A stretch of 12,028 nucleotides of DNA from JAAZBG01 sp964390065 (GCA_964390065.1 CAYMGX010000129.1:1-12028), one strand, 5' to 3'; shown: positions 1 through 7,874, numbered from the stretch's first letter. Numbers and translations are program-made. Notes: generated by a model not told the origin, from the letters alone.

Positions 1-84
1 GAGGTTGAGGTTGAGGTTGAGGTTGAGGTTGAGGTTGAGGTTGAGGTTGAGGTTGAGGTTAAGGTTAAGGTTAAGGTTAAGGTT
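1..84. repeat. Hexanucleotide tandem array (GAGGTT)10-(AAGGTT)4
   Basis: Ten exact GAGGTT units (1-60) are followed by four exact AAGGTT units (61-84). The array starts at the window edge, so it may be longer. The two blocks differ by one G/A transition per unit and are not interspersed. Read on + in frame 1 the array would encode alternating Glu-Val then Lys-Val, followed by six residues and a TGA at 103-105, so it could be the tail of a + strand gene entering from the left. It could equally be an intergenic microsatellite. It ends about 33 bases beyond the HIT gene stop. The regular GG pairs could form a two-tetrad G-quadruplex. Confidence 0.95.
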
Positions 85-117
85 TCTACAATACAGCATC
101 ATTGAGTAAAGACCTGC

Positions 118-603
118 TTAGTCAACGAAATACACTTTGAGTGCATCGAATGTTTCCGGAAGTGATTGAGAAATAACCTTTGTTTCTCCAAGTACCGGGA
201 AAAAATTGGTATCACCGTTCCAGCGTGGGACAATATGCATATGGATATGCTGATCTATTCCTGCACCGGCAGGACGCCCAAGATTCATACCAATATTGAA
301 ACCATCAGGGTGAAATGCTTTTGAGAGTGCATCCTTACACTTACAGAGAAGTGACCATAGTTCCGACGATGTCTCAGTGTCAAGAGCAAGCATATCTGAT
401 GTATGCGTATATGGAATAACCATAAGATGTCCGTTATTATACGGAAACAGATTCATGACAATGAAACAGGTTTTTCCTCTATACAGAATAAGATTCTTTT
501 TATCATCATTTTCGGAAGGCTTGGTGCAGAAAACACAGCCATCATCTTTTTTATCAACATTTGCAATATAACTCATACGCCACGGTGCCCATAATAGATC
601 CAT
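118..603 (-). CDS. HIT-family protein (Ap4A phosphorylase/hydrolase-like)
   Basis: Histidine-triad nucleotide-binding protein of 161 residues, a usual length for the branch resembling Ap4A phosphorylase. Such enzymes cleave nucleoside phosphoanhydrides or phosphoramidates such as Ap4A or AMP-lysine in the cytoplasm. The N-terminus MDLLWAPWRMSYI is the characteristic opening of this branch. A C23-x2-C26 pair probably contributes to a zinc site. NNGHLMVIPYTH at 56-67 is the conserved central strand region. The catalytic triad HxHxH lies at H119, H121 and H123, followed by IVPRW. An AAGGA-like ribosome site sits about 11 bases before the ATG. The gene is separated by 111 bases from the upstream membrane-protein gene on the same strand and may be transcribed with it. 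Family assignment is firm; the exact substrate is unknown. Confidence 0.93.
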   Translation of the reverse strand: MDLLWAPWRMSYIANVDKKDDGCVFCTKPSENDDKKNLILYRGKTCFIVMNLFPYNNGHLMVIPYTHTSDMLALDTETSSELWSLLCKCKDALSKAFHPDGFNIGMNLGRPAGAGIDQHIHMHIVPRWNGDTNFFPVLGETKVISQSLPETFDALKVYFVD

Positions 604-636
604 TTACCAATATTCCTTTTTGTCTACCACAGAGCC

Positions 637-659
637 ACAGTAAGCACAGCTAATACTGT
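637..659. other. Small inverted repeat between the HIT and outer-membrane genes
   Basis: ACAGTA (637-642) and TACTGT (654-659) are perfect 6-base complements around an 11-base loop. Neither strand carries a proper U-tract after it, so it is not a standard intrinsic terminator. It lies between two minus-strand genes and could be a weak processing or attenuation hairpin, or chance. Confidence 0.25.
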
Positions 660-714
660 TTAAAGCGAGTACGCCCATACATACCTGTGACTTTGCGGGA
701 AACAGCGTTATGCA

Positions 715-1629
715 TTAAAATAACACGTTTATGCCAAAATTCAGGAGTAATCCCCTCCCGCCGACATCAGCACTTTCGTCAATATCACCGAATGGAATCA
801 TAAATTTACCATCAACATAGACCCCCACAGGCATTACAGGGAGCTTTACCATAACTCCGGCATCTATGTGGCATCCCCAGTGAGGTGTCATAAGCTGATT
901 TCCGATCTCCTCTGCAACAGCTTTCATCACATCATCTTTACCCAGAATATCAGCACCCAAAGCAGTTACAGACTTTGATGTATTGAGGATATTTCCAAGA
1001 GCGTCTTCAACAATTTTTGCCGAGAGAACCGGTGTTGCAAAAAGCAGCGTTGCGCCTCCACCGGCATAAATATTCAGTGTTTTAAGCGGCCTGGGAAAGC
1101 GCACAAGAAACTTACGAACTGTAAGATCAAAGTTAAGTTTCATATAGGGTGTTTTATCGATTCCAAGGTACCCGAGGTCGAAATAATCAAGCGATATAGG
1201 AATTGAATCATAGACTACATCAAAATCTGATGGTTTCGGTATGCTGGAATTGTCCCCTTTATAACTCATCGAACGAGGGTACCTGATAACGCCATCATAC
1301 TGCCAGGCACCGAAATTTGATGACAATTCAACACAGTCAAGAAACGGCACCACATCGATGAATATTTTACCACCAAGATTGAATGGTTTTTGTTCCCAGC
1401 CGGTTCTATCAACATAGATTGGAAGGCTGGAGCCATCAAGTGGCAAATTATACCCTGTAACGCCATTATTTATCTTGAGCTGACTGAAAACAAGCTGAGC
1501 ACTATTATCTTCCATGTTGACAGAGAAATCTGTGCCGTAATGTAAGCCGAACCCGATAAGCGCAAACGCAGAAAAGTACACCGATGATGCAAGGGTGAAC
1601 AGTGCTGCAAGAATTTTACATTTAAACAT
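715..1629 (-). CDS. Probable outer-membrane beta-barrel protein, function unknown
   Basis: I do not recognise a named family. The 304-residue product begins with a clear signal peptide: a short basic start (MFKCK), a hydrophobic core and a likely cleavage after SAFA near residue 23. The mature part is rich in alternating hydrophobic/polar segments typical of beta strands, for example around LNIYAGGGATLLF, the HIDAGVMVKLPV region and the final GLLLNFGINVLF. It ends in Phe, the usual last residue of outer-membrane barrels recognised by the BAM complex. A GGAGG ribosome site five bases before the ATG fixes the start. The upstream region to 1806 is shared with the divergent LolA-like gene, also an envelope protein. 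A porin-like or structural outer-membrane role is inference. Confidence 0.75.
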   Translation of the reverse strand: MFKCKILAALFTLASSVYFSAFALIGFGLHYGTDFSVNMEDNSAQLVFSQLKINNGVTGYNLPLDGSSLPIYVDRTGWEQKPFNLGGKIFIDVVPFLDCVELSSNFGAWQYDGVIRYPRSMSYKGDNSSIPKPSDFDVVYDSIPISLDYFDLGYLGIDKTPYMKLNFDLTVRKFLVRFPRPLKTLNIYAGGGATLLFATPVLSAKIVEDALGNILNTSKSVTALGADILGKDDVMKAVAEEIGNQLMTPHWGCHIDAGVMVKLPVMPVGVYVDGKFMIPFGDIDESADVGGRGLLLNFGINVLF

Positions 1630-1806
1630 GTATCCTCCATTCAGAGAGTGATTTATGTATATTTTCTACTCATATCAATCATTGCAGATATAATTATAAT
1701 ATACTATGATTCATGAGGTTATGCATTATCATTTCCTGTTTTTGTTTTTATGAAAGCATTAAATATTTTATAGTTTTAGTGAACAATCACTGCAACAGGG
1801 AGCATT

Positions 1807-2505
1807 TTGAATAATAGAGTAATTTTACCAGTTTTTTTATATGTGTTCGTATCGTTCAGATGCATTTTCTCAGAGACCCCCGATACACTTTTAAACCAGG
1901 CACTTGCTCCGTTTACAAAAATGAATTCGATGGATGGTTCCCTGAAACGGTATCAATTATTTAAGGGCAAAATTCAGGAATCAGCAGCGACTTTTAAATA
2001 TGACCGGGAAAACGGATCCTGCTATAGATATACTGCTCCATCAAAGCTTGACATTTTTATTCATGATTCAGTACAATACTCGGTAGATCCTCAGAAAAAA
2101 ACCGGATTCAAATTTTACTATAGCAGCATGCCTGATCTCACCGATCTTGATCCGGTTGGACGTTTTTTTAATTATTTCGGAAAAAAAACTGCTTTGAACT
2201 TTAGCGGAAGCATTGACAGTACAATAATATTTCATCATACAGACAGCAGTGGCGCCATTGATTTTTCAGCAGGTATACATCGTGACCGGAAAAGACTTGA
2301 TTTTATTGAGTTTTTCAACAATAAAATGCTTATTCAGCAGGTAGATTTCACCTATGACAATGCTATTAATCTTAAAACAATTGTCACCCGTTACCTTGTG
2401 GGTAACGAGCTGTTAAAAGACTCTATTATACTCAGGTATAAAACATCAGATAAATTAATATCACCATCAACCTTTTCAGTGCCATCAGGGATAGACTGGA
2501 AGTAA
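1807..2505 (+). CDS. LolA-like outer-membrane lipoprotein carrier family protein
   Basis: A 232-residue secreted protein with an N-terminal hydrophobic signal segment (about residues 1-22, probable cleavage near CIFS/ETPD). LolA proteins carry lipoproteins across the periplasm from the LolCDE complex to the outer membrane. The resemblance is in pattern: an N-terminal helix about LNQALAPFTKM, a G-x-Y-R-Y-x-A-P element followed by a strand and a YSVDPQ turn (like the LolA '...P...yDp' region), and a C-terminal strand ending FSVPSGIDWK, matching the usual F-x-x-P-x-G-x-D ending. The start is TTG at 1807, preceded by AGGGAG at 1797-1802; there is no in-frame ATG until inside the mature domain. 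It is divergent from the beta-barrel gene. Assignment is from fold-like pattern, so a LolA-related protein of other function is possible. Confidence 0.7.
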   Translation: MNNRVILPVFLYVFVSFRCIFSETPDTLLNQALAPFTKMNSMDGSLKRYQLFKGKIQESAATFKYDRENGSCYRYTAPSKLDIFIHDSVQYSVDPQKKTGFKFYYSSMPDLTDLDPVGRFFNYFGKKTALNFSGSIDSTIIFHHTDSSGAIDFSAGIHRDRKRLDFIEFFNNKMLIQQVDFTYDNAINLKTIVTRYLVGNELLKDSIILRYKTSDKLISPSTFSVPSGIDWK

Positions 2506-2539
2506 TTCTTTACAAGTATTTAAATGTAAATGAAGAAAC

Positions 2540-2671
2540 ATGCAGAGTTCCCTACTTTTACTTATTAGCTGCAGGCCTGATTATTCTGAATTCATTACAT
2601 TCGTGAACAGGAAATACGGAAACTATACCCCAATTTCTGATTGTACATTCCACAAGTTCAATGTTGAATAA
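2540..2671 (+). pseudogene. Short ORF, possible 5' remnant of a decayed gene (DUF4416-like?)
   Basis: A 43-codon ATG-initiated frame lies in the gap between the LolA-like gene and the transporter. It reads like real protein rather than random sequence: a hydrophobic strand (SSLLLLIS), a helix (DYSEFITFVNRKYG), and a pattern ending in TFHKFNVE before TAA. Reading through that stop, the same frame continues with ENNLADTIRNYYFL until another TAA near 2713. The arrangement recalls the opening of DUF4416 proteins (strand, helix, K-x-G-x-I/T-x-x-S, then F-x-x-T-x-Y-Y-x-x-E-M), which would imply that a Tyr codon has become TAA. No convincing ribosome site precedes it. This is a tentative reading; it may be a non-coding gap. 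Confidence 0.25.
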
Positions 2672-2763
2672 GAAAATAATCTGGCAGATACCATCAGAAA
2701 CTATTATTTTCTGTCCGCAATTTTTATTTAACAAATAACTTCTTCATAACAGGGATGAGCATA

Positions 2764-3390
2764 ATGGAACAGCACAACAACGAATCATCAACAAAAATAC
2801 TCGCCGCAGACCCATCAGCACTTGGACTTTTCGGTCTTGCAATGGTCACCCTTGTGGCATCATCGCAAAAACTTGGATTAACAAGCGGTCTTTCGTTTGT
2901 AATACCCTGGGCACTATTTCTGGGGGCGCTTGCACAGCTTTTTGCCTGTGCCGGAGATTCAAAGCGAAACAACACATTTGGAACTACCGCATTTGGAGCG
3001 TTCGGATTCTTCTGGCTTGCAGTTGCAATGTCATGGCTTGTAAAGATGGGAGTATTCGGTGATACGTTAGCATCAGCTGTTGACATAAAGCAATTAGGTA
3101 TTGCATTTGTCGGGTATCTGATTTTTACTATTTACATGACCATCGGATCAATGGAAACCAACAAAGTTTTATTTATTATCTTTGTTTTAATTGATTTTCT
3201 TTTTATCGGACTCGCAGGAAACAGCCTTGGAATACATCCCGAAGCAAGCCATAAAATCGCAGCCTATTCAGAATTACTCATTTCGTTAATGTCTTTTTAC
3301 GGCTCAGCTGCATCGGTATTAAATATTCAATTTGGAAAAACATTTCTCCCTGTCGGTAAGCCATTCGGAATTTTTAAAAAGAGTGCATAA
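2764..3390 (+). CDS. Acetate/succinate-type transporter, GPR1/FUN34/SatP (YaaH) family
   Basis: Inner-membrane protein of 208 residues with six predicted hydrophobic helices, the usual topology of the AceTr family that moves acetate and succinate with protons. The segments begin at ALGLFGLAMVTLV, VIPWALFLGALAQ, TAFGAFGFFWLAVA, LGIAFVGYLIF, VLFIIFVLIDFLF and ELLISLMSFYG. The family signature N-P-[AV]-P-L-G-L before helix 1 is present but altered (DPSALGL), so substrate range may differ. An upstream in-frame ATG exists at 2755, but AGGG at 2751-2754 abuts it directly and lies nine bases before the ATG at 2764, so the latter is chosen. The gene stands alone: about 260 bases separate it from the upstream gene, and a convergent regulator lies downstream. 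Confidence 0.88.
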   Translation: MEQHNNESSTKILAADPSALGLFGLAMVTLVASSQKLGLTSGLSFVIPWALFLGALAQLFACAGDSKRNNTFGTTAFGAFGFFWLAVAMSWLVKMGVFGDTLASAVDIKQLGIAFVGYLIFTIYMTIGSMETNKVLFIIFVLIDFLFIGLAGNSLGIHPEASHKIAAYSELLISLMSFYGSAASVLNIQFGKTFLPVGKPFGIFKKSA

Positions 3391-3406
3391 TCCGGATCTA
3401 CCATAG

Positions 3407-3447
3407 TGCCTGATGTCACATACTTCATACCATCAGTGCGTCAGGCA
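3407..3447. other. Stem-loop after the transporter gene (weak terminator candidate)
   Basis: TGCCTGA (3407-3413) and TCAGGCA (3441-3447) are perfect complements, extendable by a few wobble pairs, enclosing a 27-base loop. It lies 17 bases after the transporter stop and downstream of the convergent regulator gene. On + it is followed by AAAAA rather than a U-tract, and on - no T run follows either. It may stop or stabilise transcripts but is not a textbook intrinsic terminator. Confidence 0.35.
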
Positions 3448-3570
3448 AAAATATCCCGTGTACCTTTTTATTACCAAAATGTACAATAACGCAGACTTGA
3501 AACTATAACAGATTTTATATGATTGACAGGAGAGCCCTCTATTCCTGTTAGCACCGGGCGTTATCATTTA

Positions 3571-5376
3571 TTACACTTCATCCTCTACAAATACATCAAG
3601 TACATTCCTGTTTGAACCAATAAAATTGTACAACGTCGCCCTGCCTACACCCAGAATTCTGGCGGCTTTTGCCTTGTTTCCACCCGATTTGAGTAATGCC
3701 TTTTCGACAATTTCAACCGCAAGCTTTGGCTTCCGTCCTGCTTTGCCTGGCGTATGAAAGCCGGGTAATCCTGACTTCATTACTGCATTTGTAATTTCCG
3801 GCGGCAGATGTTCTCTCTGAATGATTGAACCTTTACATTTAATAAGTGCAAACTGTATGGCATTTTGCAATTGACGCACATTACCGGGCCACCGGTAGTT
3901 CATCATATTTGAGAGTGCTTCATCGGAAACACCTGATTTTACTATATCACTTTTAAACATGTTCCTGCTGAGAAAATGCTTTACAAGTAAGGGAATGTCA
4001 TTTCTGCGATCACGTAATGGCGGCATTTCAATTGGTACAACGGCAAGTCTATAAAACAGATCTTCCCGGAATGTTCCTGCTGCAACCATTTCCTTAAGAT
4101 TCCTGTTCGTAGCACATATGATACGGACATCGACTTTCTTTGAGTGCTCGCTGCCAACCGGTTCAAAGACACCTTCCTGCAGGACACGAAGCAGCTTCAC
4201 CTGCATCCGTAAAGACAGCTCTCCGATTTCATCAAGAAATAGTGTACCTTTATCCGCAAGTTCAAACCGTCCTTTTTTATCCCTGATTGCACCTGTAAAT
4301 GAACCCTTTACATGACCAAAGAGTTCGCTCTCAAGAGTGCCTTCCGGGAGTGCGCCACAATTGACAGGTACGAATAATTTATCACGCCGCCTGCTCTCTT
4401 TATGTACCGCTGCAGCAACAAGCTCCTTGCCCGTACCGCTTTCCCCGGTGATAATAACCGGAAAATCGCTGCCTGCAAGATCCCTGATAAGCGCAAATAC
4501 CTCAAGCATCTTGTAATCCTGCCCGATAATGCCGCTAAATGATTCTATCTCACCAAGCTTTGTTTCCAGCTCCCGTATTCTTGTATTGTCATGAATTGTC
4601 GCAATCGCACCAATGATCGCACCACGATCACTCCTGAACGGTACCCGTGTTACGTCAAGCTCTTTTCTCTCTCCATCATCTCCAAGTAAAAGTGTTGCAT
4701 ACGACGATGATTCCATTTTCGAAAAATCATGTATTCCGTCACAAAACAGACACTGTTCCCCGCAAAAATCGGGTTTGATAATATCGTGACAGTCCCGTCC
4801 GAGTGCATCATCACGTTTAATACCGGTAAGCCGTTCTGCACCTGTATTAAACACAACGATTTTACGATCCAGACCATGTGCAATTATACCATCATTCAGA
4901 CTGTCAAGTACATCACCGAACAGACCAGCCTGCTGTATCAAGGCATGATAATACCCTTTTGTAAAAAGATCGCGAATATTGAGAATAAGTGAATCGATAC
5001 ATTTGCGGTAGGTTTCCGGAGTTCTGATATCCGGCTGAATAATTTTCCATTTCAGTACAGGTGGAATGCCCGGAAAAACCAATTGGTTTATTGAGTCGGA
5101 TTCGAATAGTACAACGACAAGATCATACCTGTTATTTGCGACATTCTCAATGGTAACAGATTGTTCCAACGGAACATTTATCGAGCTTAGCATCTGTTTC
5201 AACCCGTGTGTCTCTGCCAATGGCGTAACACCGGCACTATCAATCCTGACTTCAGGTGCAGCATATTCCCGTGCAACAACTTGTGCTATACGTGATGCTA
5301 CATGATCTGCGTCAAGGAAAAGAACCCCATTTTTCATGTATATCATTACCTTGTTACAGTTTACTTTAAAATTCAT
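3571..5376 (-). CDS. Sigma-54-dependent regulator with LMW-phosphatase/ArsC-like sensor, PAS, AAA+ and Fis HTH
   Basis: A 601-residue enhancer-binding protein that remodels sigma-54 RNA polymerase. Domain order: residues 17-138 resemble a low-molecular-weight tyrosine phosphatase/ArsC fold (VLFLDADHVASR, DSAG at 46-49, YDLVVVL, final helix CIDSLILNIRDLF). However, the CX5R Cys is D22, the Arg position is S28, and the general-acid Asp is Q114. A PAS domain at about 150-270 contains C205-x3-C209-x2-C212. The AAA+ domain spans about 280-515, with Walker A GESGTGKE (311-318), GSFTGA (358-363, the sigma-54 contact loop, GAFTGA variant), Walker B LFLDE (379-383), arginine fingers near FREDLFYRL, and GNVRQLQN. 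The Fis-type HTH is at about 565-587. The longest start lacks a ribosome site; Met11 or Met14 (5346, 5337) fit the phosphatase-like opening better. It probably follows ptsI in one operon. Confidence 0.93.
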   Translation of the reverse strand: MNFKVNCNKVMIYMKNGVLFLDADHVASRIAQVVAREYAAPEVRIDSAGVTPLAETHGLKQMLSSINVPLEQSVTIENVANNRYDLVVVLFESDSINQLVFPGIPPVLKWKIIQPDIRTPETYRKCIDSLILNIRDLFTKGYYHALIQQAGLFGDVLDSLNDGIIAHGLDRKIVVFNTGAERLTGIKRDDALGRDCHDIIKPDFCGEQCLFCDGIHDFSKMESSSYATLLLGDDGERKELDVTRVPFRSDRGAIIGAIATIHDNTRIRELETKLGEIESFSGIIGQDYKMLEVFALIRDLAGSDFPVIITGESGTGKELVAAAVHKESRRRDKLFVPVNCGALPEGTLESELFGHVKGSFTGAIRDKKGRFELADKGTLFLDEIGELSLRMQVKLLRVLQEGVFEPVGSEHSKKVDVRIICATNRNLKEMVAAGTFREDLFYRLAVVPIEMPPLRDRRNDIPLLVKHFLSRNMFKSDIVKSGVSDEALSNMMNYRWPGNVRQLQNAIQFALIKCKGSIIQREHLPPEITNAVMKSGLPGFHTPGKAGRKPKLAVEIVEKALLKSGGNKAKAARILGVGRATLYNFIGSNRNVLDVFVEDEV

Positions 5377-5424
5377 GCAGAAGAGAATACATCAGTATGA
5401 TTGGCATCTGTAATTCATCTGAAT

Positions 5425-7083
5425 CTACTCAATAACACCGGCACTTTTAGCCATCTCATTACGAACCCTTGGAATAAGTCGCGGTGTAACGCTCAAAGCC
5501 GTAATTCCGGTTTGAATCAACCGTGTGGGTATGCCTTCCCTGCCGGCCATTTCACCGCAGATGGACAACGATTTATTTTGCCGGCTGGCTTCATCAGAGA
5601 GCATTGTAAGCAGATCCCAGAGCACCGGATGTTCCGGATTATAATCCTGAGATACAAGTTCATTCGATCTGTCAATTGCAAAAAGGTATTGGATCAGATC
5701 ATTAGAACCAACACTACCAAAGTCCACCAGATTCAGTATCTTCCTGGCCTGAAGAAACGCACTGGGCACCTCGAACATCACACCATACTCAATGTTTTTT
5801 TCAGCACCCGGTAAAGAACCAATAGCCGCACGTGCCCGTACCAGCAGTTCTTCAACCTGTTGTGCATCAACAACCATTGGAAACAGGATGCGGATTTTAT
5901 GATTCAGGGCCACTCTGCCAAGAGCTCTCAGTTGTGCATCAAATATATCAGGATTACCCAGTAAAAACCGTGCCCCGCGCCATCCAAGATAGGGATTTGC
6001 CTCTTTTTTAATTCGTAAAAAAGGCAGCGGTTTATCTCCTCCGACATCAAGCATGCGGAATGTAACGACCTTACCATTAATAGCGTCGGCTGCGTTGTTG
6101 TAAAATTCAAACTGTTCATCCTCTGACAGCAGCTTTTCTGATCTGATAAACTGAATTTCTGTTCTGAACAACCCGATTCCATCAGCACCAACACTTGACG
6201 CAAAGCGAACATCATCAAGCGTGCTTGCATTTGCAAGCACCTGTGTTCCCTCCGGTGAATTTAGTATGCAGACTGCACCGGTATCAACATTTTCAACCGG
6301 TGATAATTCCGTAATCGTTTTTTCATCAGGCAACAGATACACATCACCACTATCCCCATCAATAAGCAGCTGATCTCCGCACCGTACATAATTCATGATC
6401 CCGTGAATACCCGTTACTGACGGGAAACCGACAGATCGTGCAATAATGGCGGCATGTGATGTAATACCGCCTTTTTCTGTCACAAATCCTAACACTTTGT
6501 CAAGATTCATATTAATAATCATGTCAGGTGTAAGTTCCTCTGCAACGATAATTCTGCCATCGCCCTTGATACAATGCGATTGTCCGGCGCAAACGAAACC
6601 GCTTTTATTGTTACCAAGACGATTAAGCAGACGCCTGCGTATTTCACCAATATCGGAAGCCCTCTCCCGTAGATATTGATTGTCAAGATTCGCAAACTTC
6701 TCCTCATAGGTACTGAACACATCAGAAATGGCCCATTCAACATTTCTTCGTTGATCAACAACCATATTCTTTATGGAATCAATGACTTTCGGATCATTCA
6801 TGATATGTTTTTGTGTCTGAAAGATCTCAGACTCTGCATGTCCAATGGATTCTGCAACATCACTGGCAATCCTGTCGAGTTCATCAGAGCAGTTCTTTCT
6901 CACTTCGTCAAACCGTTCCAGTTCACTTTTTATTGATTCGTCATTGACAAGAGAATATTCTATAACAGCCTTGTGACGTTCCGCAGAATACAGGCATGCC
7001 TGTCCGCTTATACGCCCGGAGCTTATTGACAGACCTTTAAATTTCATCTCATTTCTGTCAGTAGTAACTGTCTGCCCTTTCAT
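5425..7083 (-). CDS. ptsI: PEP-protein phosphotransferase (PTS enzyme I type)
   Basis: Cytoplasmic enzyme that takes phosphate from phosphoenolpyruvate onto a His and passes it to HPr or NPr. The 552-residue product has the full EI layout: N-terminal HPr-binding/phosphohistidine domain (FKGLSISSGRISG, then a helical region to about 150), active-site His in GGITSHAAIIARS (about H210), hinge, and a TIM-barrel PEP-binding domain with GADGIGLFRTE, MLDVGGDKPLP, NPYLGWRG, FGSVGSNDLIQY and the C-terminal SICGEMAG Cys (about C509). No GAF domain precedes it, so it is EI-like rather than full PtsP. An in-frame ATG exists at 7122, but AGGAGGG seven bases before the ATG at 7083 and the ATGA overlap with the upstream stop fix this start. 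No HPr or EIIA gene lies nearby, so whether it serves sugar transport or a regulatory (nitrogen) PTS is open. Confidence 0.93.
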   Translation of the reverse strand: MKGQTVTTDRNEMKFKGLSISSGRISGQACLYSAERHKAVIEYSLVNDESIKSELERFDEVRKNCSDELDRIASDVAESIGHAESEIFQTQKHIMNDPKVIDSIKNMVVDQRRNVEWAISDVFSTYEEKFANLDNQYLRERASDIGEIRRRLLNRLGNNKSGFVCAGQSHCIKGDGRIIVAEELTPDMIINMNLDKVLGFVTEKGGITSHAAIIARSVGFPSVTGIHGIMNYVRCGDQLLIDGDSGDVYLLPDEKTITELSPVENVDTGAVCILNSPEGTQVLANASTLDDVRFASSVGADGIGLFRTEIQFIRSEKLLSEDEQFEFYNNAADAINGKVVTFRMLDVGGDKPLPFLRIKKEANPYLGWRGARFLLGNPDIFDAQLRALGRVALNHKIRILFPMVVDAQQVEELLVRARAAIGSLPGAEKNIEYGVMFEVPSAFLQARKILNLVDFGSVGSNDLIQYLFAIDRSNELVSQDYNPEHPVLWDLLTMLSDEASRQNKSLSICGEMAGREGIPTRLIQTGITALSVTPRLIPRVRNEMAKSAGVIE

Positions 7084-7874
7084 GCTGCTTCCCTCCTGAA
7101 TGCAATCATCCCAGCTCTGCATAAAGAAAAATCAAATCGTACAGGATCATTATAATCAAATTTACGTAATACACCCGTGATCTCTTCAGCCATCCGCCAG
7201 TCAACGGTTCTTCTTTTTGTAAACCCGAGCGACGTGGCAATCCGGGCTATATGTGTATCCACCGGCATAACAAGTATTGATGGCATAACATTTTTCCACA
7301 AACCAAAATCGATGCCATCCCGTTCCCGAACCATCCATCGTAAAAACATATTAAGTCTCTTGCAGGCACTTCCCGATGATGGTGACGGGAAAAAATAGTC
7401 AAACGATGGCTGTACCGTCTTTGAAAGTATCCGTGCTATTTTCCTGATAGCGATAGTGTAGTGATCGAGCTTCTCCCTGACAGTCTCACCTTGCTGCACA
7501 GCGCAAAACAGTATTTCAAGGCTGCCATATTCCATTCTGACATATCGATAGCAATCAAGAAGCAGTGCTATGTCATCAGAAGTATTAAAGCGGTGTTTAA
7601 AGCCCTTAAACATTGTTTGTTTCTCTTTCAAGGTAGTGTTCATAATGAACAATGATGGTTCCTGATCCATTATTTCAAGTACCATATTGACATTACGAAC
7701 AATCATCTCTGCACGGCCGTAAGCAATTGATGATGCAAGAAACGCACACGCCTCAATATCGTTATTATCAGAAAATCTGTGTACGCAAAGAAGAGGATCC
7801 AGACGCAAAAATGAGGGTTTGTGATACTTCTTAAAAGTTGTTTCAAGATAGTTTTTCAGATTATTACTACTCAT
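7080..7874 (-). CDS. TIGR02757/DUF2400 family protein
   Basis: Conserved bacterial family of unknown biochemical role, typically 230-270 residues; its C-terminal part has been related to helix-hairpin-helix DNA glycosylases, but no activity is established. Features visible: DPL followed by an acidic region and the helix IEACAFLASSIAYGRAE, FKGFKHRFN, a SLEILF helix, SPSSGSACKRLNMFLRWMVR (the family hallmark), D-x-GLW, then MPVDTHIARIATSLGFTKRR, ITGVLRKFDYNDPVRFDF and a short Cys-containing end. The ATG at 7874 gives a start close to family members; an in-frame GTG at 7883 adds three residues. Neither has a strong ribosome site. Its TGA overlaps the ptsI ATG by four bases, so the two are translationally coupled. 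It heads the operon, about 30 bases after the predicted transcription start. Confidence 0.9.
   Translation of the reverse strand: MSSNNLKNYLETTFKKYHKPSFLRLDPLLCVHRFSDNNDIEACAFLASSIAYGRAEMIVRNVNMVLEIMDQEPSLFIMNTTLKEKQTMFKGFKHRFNTSDDIALLLDCYRYVRMEYGSLEILFCAVQQGETVREKLDHYTIAIRKIARILSKTVQPSFDYFFPSPSSGSACKRLNMFLRWMVRERDGIDFGLWKNVMPSILVMPVDTHIARIATSLGFTKRRTVDWRMAEEITGVLRKFDYNDPVRFDFSLCRAGMIAFRREAA

Noticed and set aside
1..84. CRISPR array or true telomere
   Set aside because: There are no spacers between units, so it is not CRISPR. A telomere would need a linear replicon end; only the hexamer length and GG pairs resemble one.
2724..3086. 120-residue minus-strand frame opposite the transporter
   Set aside because: It is the complement of a membrane protein with clear helices; its composition is that of a shadow frame.
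3526..3548. ACAGGA/TCCTGT hairpin just after the sigma-54 regulator stop, as a terminator
   Set aside because: Only six pairs, and no T-run follows on the minus strand; not enough to call a terminator.
5401..5814. 137-residue + strand frame antisense to ptsI
   Set aside because: It lies entirely opposite the well-supported C-terminal domain of enzyme I and has no family resemblance.
5425..7122. Longer ptsI start at 7122
   Set aside because: The ATG at 7083 has AGGAGGG at ideal spacing and an ATGA overlap with the upstream gene; the extra 13 residues do not look like enzyme I.
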